Source: an uncultured Halioglobus sp. | Lineage (GTDB): Bacteria; Pseudomonadota; Gammaproteobacteria; Pseudomonadales; Halieaceae | Length of the DNA: 12,031 nt | Assembly (NCBI GenBank): GCA_905480565.1 | Contig: CAJQQW010000319.1 | Coordinates: 1 to 12,031, forward strand | Direction of reading: 5' to 3' | Shown here: positions 6,002-12,031 of the stretch, piece after piece | Layout: every line of letters begins with the position of its first letter | Position numbering within the stretch: position 1 is the stretch's first letter | Notes under the pieces: generated by a model | Database searches by the model: none | The model's input: only the letters and a program-made list of their open reading frames with translations | Told to the model about the DNA's origin: nothing | Program-made: the position numbers and the translations under genes

Positions 6002-7396
6002 ATGCGACGATATCTGCTTTTATTGATACCGATACTGTCCCTGACGAGCGGGCCAGGCCAGGCCGGCAACGCCGCGGCTGAGCGTCTGGCGGAGGCGGTT
6101 CGTTTCAAGACGATCAGTTACCAGGACCGCAGTCGTATCGATTATGCCGAGTATTTACGTTTTCACCACTTCCTGAAATCACATTACCCCCGTGTTTTTG
6201 CTGAGTTGGACGTGGAAACGGTCAACCACTACAGCTTGTTAATCCTTTGGCCGGGCAGCGACCCGCACCTGTCGCCGGTGATGTTTACTGCGCACATGGA
6301 CGTTGTCCCGGTGGAGCCGGGCACCGAGGCGGACTGGGATCACCCGGCTTTTGCAGGCGTTATAGACAACGGGCGGATATACGGTCGGGGCACCCTTGAC
6401 GACAAACAGGGCCTGCTCAGCCTGTTGGAGGCTGCTGAATCGCTGCTTGAGGAGGGGTTTACGCCGCGGCGCACTGTATTGTTTGCGTTTGGGCATGATG
6501 AGGAGATCAGCGGACCGCAAGGCGCTGTCGCTCTGGCTGCCAGACTCAAGGAGCGGGGTCTGCACAGCACCTGGATGATTGATGAGGGTGGTTTTTTGAT
6601 TGATGATAGTCCCCTGCTACCGGGGCGTCCGCTGGGCCTTGTCAGTGTCGCGGAAAAGGGTTACCTGACCGCAACACTGTCGACAAAAGGGGAGGGTGGT
6701 CACTCTTCGCGTCCGCCTGAAACGGGCACGATTGGGCGTCTGTCCGCCGCGCTCGAGCGCGTGGAAAATAGCCCGTATCCGCCCCGGTTAGTGGGCCCTG
6801 TTCAGGCCATGTTCGAGACCATTGCACCGCACACCGATCAGCCGCAGCGGTTTATCTTCGAGAACCTGTGGTTGACGGGTGATTTGGTGGCAAGCCAGCT
6901 GGCTGAGGACCCCGTGACCAGCTCTTTTGTGCGGACCACTACGGCGCTTACCATGTTTAATGCCGGTGTGAAGGAAAACGTCATACCGCAGTACGCCGAG
7001 GCAAAAATCAATTTCAGGCTGTTGCCGGGAGATACCGCAGATTCGGTTGTAGCGCGAATTACAAAGATCGTGGATGACCCGCTGGTCGAGATCAGCTATG
7101 ACGCGTGGTCCGACCCCTCACCAGTATCTGACCACACAGGAGACGGTTTTGCGGTCATTTCTGAGGCCGTTGCTGAGGTTTATCCCGAGGCCGTTGTGGT
7201 GCCCTCGTTGCTGGTAGCAACCACTGATAGCCGACACTACGTGGATGTTAGCGATAACCAGTATCGGTTTCACGGCAACAGGCTTTCAATGGCACAGGTT
7301 AACTCAATGCACGGGACTAATGAGTTTTTGGGCGTAGAAAGTTATGAAAATATGATTTCAATCGCCCGCCAGATGCTGAAAAAGGCAAGCCGCTAG
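6002..7396 (+). CDS. exported M20-family metallopeptidase (carboxypeptidase S / PM20D1-like)
   Basis: Zinc-dependent M20 hydrolase of 464 residues, near the family length for the carboxypeptidase S/PM20D1 branch, which cleaves peptides or N-acyl-amino acids. Residues 1-21 are a signal peptide (basic start, Leu/Ile core, cleavage after GQA), so it acts in the periplasm. Metal and catalytic residues are all present: His98 and Asp100 in AHMDVVPV, Asp133 in GRGTLDDK, the Glu167-Glu168 pair in HDEEISG, Asp194 in DEGG and His437 in MHGTNE. GGHSSRPP (232-239) carries the dimerisation-domain His that completes the active site of a partner subunit. The ATG at 6002 has GGAG 8 bases upstream. It heads a same-strand series with a Kazal lipoprotein and an acidic amino acid symporter, which fits a role in releasing amino acids for uptake (inference). 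Exact substrate unknown. Confidence 0.92.
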   Translation: MRRYLLLLIPILSLTSGPGQAGNAAAERLAEAVRFKTISYQDRSRIDYAEYLRFHHFLKSHYPRVFAELDVETVNHYSLLILWPGSDPHLSPVMFTAHMDVVPVEPGTEADWDHPAFAGVIDNGRIYGRGTLDDKQGLLSLLEAAESLLEEGFTPRRTVLFAFGHDEEISGPQGAVALAARLKERGLHSTWMIDEGGFLIDDSPLLPGRPLGLVSVAEKGYLTATLSTKGEGGHSSRPPETGTIGRLSAALERVENSPYPPRLVGPVQAMFETIAPHTDQPQRFIFENLWLTGDLVASQLAEDPVTSSFVRTTTALTMFNAGVKENVIPQYAEAKINFRLLPGDTADSVVARITKIVDDPLVEISYDAWSDPSPVSDHTGDGFAVISEAVAEVYPEAVVVPSLLVATTDSRHYVDVSDNQYRFHGNRLSMAQVNSMHGTNEFLGVESYENMISIARQMLKKASR

Positions 7397-7416
7397 GCGT
7401 AATTTGCTTAGGTTCC

Positions 7417-7455
7417 CAGTGCGGCGAGCGCATGACAATGATAGGCTTCGCACTG
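7417..7455 (+). repeat. inverted repeat between the M20 and Kazal genes
   Basis: CAGTGCG (7417-7423) and CGCACTG (7449-7455) are perfect 7-base complements with a 25-base loop, located in the 91-base gap. No T-run follows, so this is unlikely to be a strong terminator. It could be an mRNA stabilising or processing element that sets different levels for the upstream and downstream genes. The long loop makes the fold only moderately convincing. Confidence 0.3.
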
Positions 7456-7487
7456 CCGGAATAATCGCCTCCGGCGGGGAGAAATAG

Positions 7488-7715
7488 ATGAGAATCGCTA
7501 GCGTGTTGGTGCTTTTAGTGGTGGCTGTGGGTTGTGCCTCGACACCCGACACAGCCTTTGAATGCAGTGAGCCGCGCCCCCAGGTGTGCACCATGGAGTT
7601 CGCTCCCACCTGTGCCCGACTGTCTGGCGGCGACCGCAAAGAGTTTGCCTCGCCCTGTACCGCCTGCGCTGACCCCGGTGTCATCGGTTACGACAAGGGT
7701 GGGTGTCAGGAGTGA
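7488..7715 (+). CDS. Kazal-type domain lipoprotein
   Basis: Small protein of 75 residues with a lipoprotein signal: hydrophobic residues 5-14 and a lipobox ending in Gly15-Cys16, the Cys that would be lipidated. The remainder contains six cysteines (26, 34, 42, 57, 60, 73). The core follows the Kazal pattern: Cys34-x7-Cys42, an aromatic (Phe53) three residues before Cys57, Cys57-x2-Cys60, and a final GGC. Kazal domains are typically serine-protease inhibitors; bacterial lipoprotein versions are mostly uncharacterised. The ATG at 7488 has GGGGAG six bases upstream. Its last codon overlaps the transporter start as GTGA, suggesting translational coupling. It could protect envelope proteins from external proteases, but inhibition cannot be shown from sequence. 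The neighbouring M20 enzyme is a metallopeptidase, so it is not an expected Kazal target. Confidence 0.85.
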   Translation: MRIASVLVLLVVAVGCASTPDTAFECSEPRPQVCTMEFAPTCARLSGGDRKEFASPCTACADPGVIGYDKGGCQE

Positions 7716-9022
7716 ACCTCACTAACCGTATTCTGATTGCCATGGTGGCGGGTATTCTGACGGGCTCATTGCTCAGCATGACGCTGATGAGTGCGTCGCT
7801 CCCTGAGATGGTTCGCTCGATACTGGAGGTATACCTGATTGATGGTGTGCTGGACGTCGTCGGGCGTATTTTCGTGGCGTCTCTCAAACTACTCGTTGTA
7901 CCCCTGGTATTTGTATCGCTTATTTGTGGGGCCAGTTCGCTGGGAAACAGTTCGCGGATGGGACCTATTGCGGGTAAGACCCTGTTTTTTTATTTGCTGA
8001 CTACCGCCCTGGCGGTCACGGCGGCCCTTACCTTTGCGGTGTTAGTCAGTCCGGGTAGTGGTGTTGAATTGGCAGGGGAGGCGAACTTTGAGGCGAAGCA
8101 GGCGCCGCCACTGACGGACGTGCTGGTCAATATCTTTCCCTCTAATCCGATTCAGGCGATGGCGGAAGGGAAGATGCTGCAAATCATTGTCTTTGCCCTG
8201 CTGTTTGGCCTGGCCATATCCTGGGCGGGAGAGCCGGGGCAACGGATAGCCGGCTTCTTCCGCGACATGGAAGCGGTTGTCATGAAAATGGTTGAAGTGC
8301 TTATGCATCTGGCGCCTTACGGCGTGTTCGCCCTGCTTTGTAAGCTGTTTGCAACGTTGGGTATTACAGCTATTTTTGATCTGGCGACATATTTTTTCAC
8401 TGTTCTCGCTGTGTTGCTGTTCCACGCTTTGGTCGTTTACAGTCTGCTGCTGAAGGGGTTGACTGGGCTTTCGCCTGCCATATTGTTGTCCAAGATGCGC
8501 TCCGTCTGGGCGTTCGCTTTCAGTACCGCGTCATCCGGTGCTACCTTGCCCATCACCCTGCGTACGGTAGAGCGAAGGCTTGGCGTGGATAACTCTGTGG
8601 CGGGGTTCACTGTACCGCTTGGCGCCACGATTAATATGGACGGCACGGCTATTATGCAGGGTGTTGCTACCGTATTTATCGCCGAGGTGTATGGCGTGGA
8701 TTTGTCCTGGGTGGCGTACCTTACCGTGATTCTCACCGCGACTCTCGCATCGGTTGGTACCGCCGCGGTGCCGGGTGTCGGCCTGATAACGCTGGCAATG
8801 GTCTTGTCTCAGGTGGGATTGCCGATAGAGGGTATAGCACTGATCATCGGCGTCGATCGCCTGCTTGATATGGTTCGCACGGCCGTGAATGTGACGGGTG
8901 ATTCGGTGGTCTCGTTGATCGTGGGCAGCAGTGAAAACAAGTTCGATGAAACTGTATTCCTTGATCCGCACGCGGATCACGATGGTGAGGACGTGGGAGA
9001 TTTTGTACCGCCCACCCCGTGA
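7712..9022 (+). CDS. dicarboxylate/amino acid:cation symporter (DAACS, SLC1-like)
   Basis: Inner-membrane secondary transporter of 436 residues, typical for the GltP/GltPh family, that imports acidic amino acids with Na+ or H+. Eight membrane segments and two re-entrant hairpins are indicated. Hairpin 1 carries ASSGATLP (273-280), segment 7 carries NMDGT (308-312), and hairpin 2 is near SVGTAAVPGVG (347-357). Segment 8 carries Asp382, Asp386, Arg389, Asn393 and Asp397, with the same spacing as GltPh D390, D394, R397, N401 and D405. Keeping the amino-group Asp and the side-chain Arg favours glutamate/aspartate over plain C4-dicarboxylates (inference). I chose GTG 7712 because family proteins begin near NLTNRIL and it overlaps the lipoprotein stop as GTGA. 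GTG 7703 in the same frame would add three residues. The acidic C-terminal tail after about 410 is cytoplasmic and variable. Confidence 0.94.
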   Translation: MNLTNRILIAMVAGILTGSLLSMTLMSASLPEMVRSILEVYLIDGVLDVVGRIFVASLKLLVVPLVFVSLICGASSLGNSSRMGPIAGKTLFFYLLTTALAVTAALTFAVLVSPGSGVELAGEANFEAKQAPPLTDVLVNIFPSNPIQAMAEGKMLQIIVFALLFGLAISWAGEPGQRIAGFFRDMEAVVMKMVEVLMHLAPYGVFALLCKLFATLGITAIFDLATYFFTVLAVLLFHALVVYSLLLKGLTGLSPAILLSKMRSVWAFAFSTASSGATLPITLRTVERRLGVDNSVAGFTVPLGATINMDGTAIMQGVATVFIAEVYGVDLSWVAYLTVILTATLASVGTAAVPGVGLITLAMVLSQVGLPIEGIALIIGVDRLLDMVRTAVNVTGDSVVSLIVGSSENKFDETVFLDPHADHDGEDVGDFVPPTP

Positions 9023-9058
9023 GCGAAATGCCAGACCTAGAACGAAGAGACCGACTCC

Positions 9059-9709
9059 ATGTTCATTCAGTGCACCATAGTCCCTGTGACACCCTACCAG
9101 CAGAATTGCTCCGTCATCCGTTGCGCAGATACTGGACGCGCGGCAATCGTTGATCCCGGTGGTGATGTTGAAAGGATACTGGGCGCTGTGCAGCAACTGG
9201 ATGCCAAAGTAGAGAAGGTGATCCTCACTCATGCCCATCTCGACCACTGTGCCGCCTCAGATGTGCTGCGGCAGCAGTTGGGCGTTCCCATTGAGGGCCC
9301 TCACGCAGAAGACAATTTCTGGCTTGAAGGGTTGCCGGAGGCGTGCAAGATGTCAGGCTTTCCCGATACGCAAGCGTTTACGCCCGATCGATGGCTGGAA
9401 CAAGGCGACACGGTGACGGTGGGCGCGCAGGCACTCAAGGTCATTCATTGTCCAGGACACACCCCGGGGCACGTGGTGTTCCTTCACGAGCCACAGAAAG
9501 TTGCCTGGGTGGGTGATGTACTTTTTCAGGGTTCTATCGGTCGTACAGATTTTCCAAGGGGTAACCACGCGGACCTGATTTCCAGCATACGCGATAAGCT
9601 ATTTCCCCTGGGAGACGACATCACCTTCATCCCCGGCCATGGGCCCACCTCAACATTTGGTCAGGAGCGGCAGGCTAACCCCTACGTCGCGGACTCGCTG
9701 TATGAATGA
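9059..9709 (+). CDS. MBL-fold metallo-hydrolase, YcbL/glyoxalase II-like
   Basis: Cytoplasmic metallo-beta-lactamase-fold hydrolase of 216 residues, the usual size of the short YcbL-like branch (type II glyoxalase II relatives). Metal ligands are complete: THAHLDH at 57-63 (His58, His60, Asp62, His63), His134 in CPGHTPGH, Asp153 in VGDVLF and His194 in IPGHGP. GSIGRTDFPRG after Asp153 is typical of this branch. Such proteins hydrolyse thioesters such as S-lactoylglutathione in some cases, but many have other or unknown substrates. The C-terminal glutathione-binding domain of classical glyoxalase II is absent. The start ATG at 9059 has only a weak AAGAGA upstream. It lies 36 bases after the symporter gene, and its end overlaps the DUF2288 start by 8 bases. 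Confidence 0.92.
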   Translation: MFIQCTIVPVTPYQQNCSVIRCADTGRAAIVDPGGDVERILGAVQQLDAKVEKVILTHAHLDHCAASDVLRQQLGVPIEGPHAEDNFWLEGLPEACKMSGFPDTQAFTPDRWLEQGDTVTVGAQALKVIHCPGHTPGHVVFLHEPQKVAWVGDVLFQGSIGRTDFPRGNHADLISSIRDKLFPLGDDITFIPGHGPTSTFGQERQANPYVADSLYE

Positions 9710-10034
9710 TGAGCAGGTTGACCGTGAGGCGCTGCTGCGGGGTGAATACCACGGCCAGACAGCTCGAATTCCCTGGCATGATCTTCAGACACACTACGCT
9801 CGCGGCAATGTGGTGATTGTTTCTCCAACGCTTGATCTGGTGGAGGTGGCCGTGCAATTGGGCATGGATAACAGCCAGGCTTTCCAGGGCTGGATAGAGG
9901 GCGGCGACATTGCTTCGGTTAGCGAGGAGCAGGCCTTGCACTGGTATGACAGTGACGCTGTGCTGTGGGCTGTTGTGGCAGCCCCGTGGGTGCTGATACA
10001 GCAACGCGAGCCGCATTCGGACGTTACCGAATAA
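9702..10034 (+). CDS. DUF2288 domain protein
   Basis: Protein of 110 residues, of a family with no known function. The recognisable pattern is an N-terminal 'ARIPWHDLQTHYARGNVVIV', then SPTLDLVEVAVQLG, and a C-terminal AVVAAPWVLIQ. These match my memory of DUF2288 proteins, which are found as stand-alone short soluble proteins in gammaproteobacteria and cyanobacteria. No signal peptide, metal motif or cysteine cluster is visible. I chose ATG 9702 because it begins the conserved protein and overlaps the MBL stop by 8 bases, implying coupled translation; upstream in-frame sequence is inside the MBL gene. The 3' end overlaps the convergent M48 gene by 11 bases. Confidence 0.85.
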   Translation: MNDEQVDREALLRGEYHGQTARIPWHDLQTHYARGNVVIVSPTLDLVEVAVQLGMDNSQAFQGWIEGGDIASVSEEQALHWYDSDAVLWAVVAAPWVLIQQREPHSDVTE

Positions 10035-11415
10035 TCTTTATCCAGTCTCCCGTTCGGGGCTCGCCGCGCGGATAAAAATCATTCAACAAGCGCAGTTGTG
10101 CCTCGGCATCGGGAATCCGCATGCCGGCGGCCAGGCTGGCCAGGGTGGCACCTCTGGGTACTTGTATATAGTGCACGTGGCTACCGCTACTGGCACGTTG
10201 TTCCTGCGGATGCATGGGCCGAAAGCTCTCTATCATTTCAAGCAGCGTACTGTCCTGTGATGTGAAATTTCGAGCTTCCCCATCAAACAGATAGCTGAGG
10301 TTCCTGTAGTCAATCACCGCGAGTCGGCGTGTACCGGATGTGCTTGTCGATAGCGCGGTAAAGCCCTTTAGCCCGGCCTGGTCGAGTGCTTCGCCATTGG
10401 TGATGGATCCCCCGGCACTTTTTTCCAGGACATTGCGCGGTGTGCTTGCAGGCTCGCGTCGTCGCACTGTGATGTTCAGCGTGGCAGAGCCGTCGACGGC
10501 GCTGGCGACGATTGCCCGCGAACCGGCATTGACGCTCCAACCAGCAGGCTGAGCGAAGGTGAAAGCCAGCTTGTTGTGGTAGTAGCGATCGCTGCTGCGT
10601 GTACTTTGTACGCTGTCGCCCCAGACCAGACCTTCAATGTGGCGCCGAAATTCACCGGGTACAGCGGGATTCTCCACGAAGGTATCTGTTTCCAGGTCCG
10701 CGGCAGTGCTGACCACTTTTTTCAGTCGCTGGTCATTGCGCGGGTGAGTGGCGTAGAGGCCGTGGTAGGTGGCTCTTCCCGAACCCCCCTTCTTTGCCTT
10801 CACCCGCTGGAAGTTTTGTTGGTTTTTCAGGGCACCGATTACCTCCAGCAGTGATTCGGGATCGTAGCCGGACTCATGCATATACTCCGCCCCCAGGCCG
10901 TCCGCCTCCAGCTCCATTTCCCGCCCAAAGCCACTGATGAGCTCGTTGCCGTACATGTTCGAGGCATCTGCCAGGTCGCCGCTCCCGGTAAGGATATAGG
11001 CGGTGTTGGCCACGATGGCGTTCGTCACCGCTGCACCCTGTTGGCGACCATGATGATTGGCGGTGACATGGCCGATTTCATGGCCCAATACTCCGGCGAG
11101 TTCGGCCTCGTTCTCGAGGTAGGCCAGCAGCCCGCGATTCACGTATATGTAGCCACCGGGCAGCGCGAATGCATTGATATCGGGGCTATCAACGACAGTG
11201 AATGTGAAAACCATAGCGGGCTTGTCGCTGTTGGCAACCAATCGTTGCCCTATTCGATTGATGTATGCCTGTAGTTCGGGGTCGTCGTACACTGCGTCCT
11301 GAGCGAGCATTTCCTGATGCATCTTTTCGCCCGTTGCCGGACTGCTGACGCACCCCTGCAGCATGGGCAGTGCAGCCAGAAGGAGGGTACCAAGTAATTG
11401 CCCTTGTTTTTTCAC
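10024..11415 (-). CDS. M48-family metallopeptidase lipoprotein
   Basis: Zinc metallopeptidase of 463 residues, anchored as a lipoprotein: basic start MKKQGQ, hydrophobic 7-19 and lipobox LQGC with Cys22. The M48 domain follows: HEIGH at 112-116 (His112, Glu113, His116), the third ligand Glu168 and Asp172 in ELEAD, and THPRNDQRL at 224-231, as in BepA-like periplasmic proteases. Residues about 282-400 are an added domain of mixed beta type. The C-terminus (about 413-463) resembles a LysM-like module (YIQVPRGATLASLA, then LRLLNDFYPRGEP and GDWIKI), as in several envelope M48 proteins. Instead of BepA's TPR tail it has this arrangement, so it is not an orthologue of BepA. The start is GTG at 11415, with AGGAGG five bases upstream overlapping the upstream stop codon. 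It probably degrades or quality-checks outer-membrane proteins (inference). Confidence 0.92.
   Translation of the reverse strand: MKKQGQLLGTLLLAALPMLQGCVSSPATGEKMHQEMLAQDAVYDDPELQAYINRIGQRLVANSDKPAMVFTFTVVDSPDINAFALPGGYIYVNRGLLAYLENEAELAGVLGHEIGHVTANHHGRQQGAAVTNAIVANTAYILTGSGDLADASNMYGNELISGFGREMELEADGLGAEYMHESGYDPESLLEVIGALKNQQNFQRVKAKKGGSGRATYHGLYATHPRNDQRLKKVVSTAADLETDTFVENPAVPGEFRRHIEGLVWGDSVQSTRSSDRYYHNKLAFTFAQPAGWSVNAGSRAIVASAVDGSATLNITVRRREPASTPRNVLEKSAGGSITNGEALDQAGLKGFTALSTSTSGTRRLAVIDYRNLSYLFDGEARNFTSQDSTLLEMIESFRPMHPQEQRASSGSHVHYIQVPRGATLASLAAGMRIPDAEAQLRLLNDFYPRGEPRTGDWIKIIR
10037..10076. repeat. inverted repeat just past the DUF2288 stop
   Basis: TTTATCC (10037-10043) and GGATAAA (10070-10076) are perfect 7-base complements. 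A short CCC/GGG stem lies in the 26-base loop. The repeat begins three bases after the DUF2288 stop and lies inside the 3' end of the M48 gene. It could end or stabilise the plus-strand transcript. It is not followed by a T-run on the plus strand, so it is not a standard terminator. Confidence 0.3.
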
Positions 11416-11424
11416 CGGATCCTC

Positions 11425-12031
11425 CTAGTATTCGCTGGACAGGAACTCAAGCAGTTGGTCTCCCACGCCGTCGCAGGCAGTACCCTGCACTGGCGCAATA
11501 ATTGGAATCGGCACAATAACGGCAGGCATATAGGACTGCCCCGAAGCGCTGGTGCTGATATGCCCGACTGCGGCACGGTCTGAAAAGTCCCAGATGGTGG
11601 CTTCGTAGTTCGCATCGTGCGCCCAGGTGCCAAAGCCAAAACAGCCTCCCAGACTGCACGCCATGGAGCCACTGCCACCGCTGCGCTCAGTGGAGCCGTC
11701 CAGCCAGATAATGTATTCGAGCTTTAAATCTGCAATTTTCCGAGCCACGGGTTCTTGTAGAACGAGTTGCTCCAGGCCTTCCGGATGCAGCGGCGCGGTG
11801 CGCGGCTCAAACCACGGGTAGAGCGCATTGATGAACTCCAGCTCTCCGATCACGGTAATGGAATTGTCGTAGGACGTAATATGTTCACCCACACAGAGTA
11901 CGAAATCTGGCTCGGTCTCATAGTTGCTGCTGTGTCTTCGTCCGAGGATGACGACGCTGGATTCACCGATGCCTTCGACCGGTTCGTTGTAGATCATCTC
12001 ATCCACAGTAGAGGTGACACAGCCAGATAGC
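11425..12031 (-). CDS. uncharacterised lipoprotein (5' end beyond window)
   Basis: The frame runs off the right edge. The first visible residues read L-S-G-C-V-T-S-T, a lipobox with the lipidated Cys encoded near 12019-12021, so the signal peptide and start lie outside the window. A GTG at 12006 is an internal Val, not the start. The visible mature part is about 200 residues. It contains ILGRRHSSNYETEPDF, then VIGELEFINALYPWFEPRTAP, LEYIIWLDGST, a Cys-containing glycine-rich SLGGCFGFGTW segment, and SYMPAVIVPIPIIAPVQGTAC. This resembles conserved hypothetical lipoproteins, but I cannot name the family or a function. The stop overlaps the AGGAGG of the M48 lipoprotein gene with a 9-base gap, so the two are very likely one operon with coupled expression. 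Confidence 0.82.
   Translation of the reverse strand, partial: LSGCVTSTVDEMIYNEPVEGIGESSVVILGRRHSSNYETEPDFVLCVGEHITSYDNSITVIGELEFINALYPWFEPRTAPLHPEGLEQLVLQEPVARKIADLKLEYIIWLDGSTERSGGSGSMACSLGGCFGFGTWAHDANYEATIWDFSDRAAVGHISTSASGQSYMPAVIVPIPIIAPVQGTACDGVGDQLLEFLSSEY

Noticed and set aside
8531..9247. Long minus-strand open frame opposite the symporter and MBL genes
   Set aside because: It is antisense to two well-supported genes. Its translation is low-complexity in character (His/Arg-rich) and it has no family resemblance or ribosome binding site.
12004..12006. GTG at 12006 as the start of the right-edge gene
   Set aside because: The frame continues upstream through Thr-Ser-Thr-Val to an LSGC lipobox, showing that the true start is beyond the window.
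1..12031. CRISPR array, prophage, insertion sequence, tRNA or rRNA
   Set aside because: I saw no regularly spaced repeats, transposase or integrase motifs, tRNA-like cloverleaf or conserved rRNA segments on either strand.

Overview
The window reads as an ordinary, densely packed, moderately GC-rich bacterial chromosome segment. The gene mix suggests a marine-type gammaproteobacterium: a secreted sulfatase, a phytanoyl-CoA dioxygenase-like oxygenase, a DUF2288 protein next to a YcbL-like MBL hydrolase, and an M48 lipoprotein peptidase. A Halieaceae-like (OM60/NOR5) host is a guess from gene content only. There is no rRNA, tRNA, transposase, integrase or CRISPR array.

Layout. (1) Positions 1-96 may hold the 3' tail of a plus-strand gene cut by the window edge. 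(2) About 270-4011 is a minus-strand block. Read in its own direction it holds a PhyH-family Fe(II)/2-oxoglutarate oxygenase (3238-4011), an FkbM-family SAM methyltransferase (2401-3141) and a membrane-anchored arylsulfatase with an extra C-terminal beta-rich domain (269-2245). (3) A secreted protein of unknown function (4178-5143, plus) diverges from the oxygenase and converges, with only 5 bases between stop codons, on a small two-CBS-domain protein (5149-5550, minus). (4) A gene-free stretch of about 450 bases (5551-6001) carries promoter-like sites and leads into a plus-strand gene series. That series is an exported M20 metallopeptidase (6002-7396), a Kazal-type lipoprotein (7488-7715), an acidic amino acid/cation symporter (7712-9022), a YcbL/GloB-like MBL hydrolase (9059-9709) and a DUF2288 protein (9702-10034). 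(5) The tail of that series overlaps by 11 bases with a minus-strand pair: an M48 metallopeptidase lipoprotein (10024-11415), preceded by an uncharacterised lipoprotein whose lipobox is visible but whose start lies beyond the window (11425-12031).

How the genes may work together (inference). The M20 enzyme could release amino acids from peptides or N-acyl-amino acids in the periplasm, and the symporter, which keeps the full GltPh-type substrate and sodium residues, could import glutamate or aspartate. The Kazal lipoprotein between them might protect envelope proteins from serine proteases. The oxygenase, methyltransferase and sulfatase form a plausible set for modifying or breaking down a sulfated or methylated glycan or lipid, but no substrate can be read from the sequence. 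The M48 peptidase and its lipoprotein neighbour look like an outer-membrane quality-control pair.

No clear new multi-gene system emerges. The most notable points are the three-segment leader that could hide or expose the FkbM ribosome binding site, the composite sulfatase, the peptidase/Kazal/transporter series, and two uncharacterised exported proteins.
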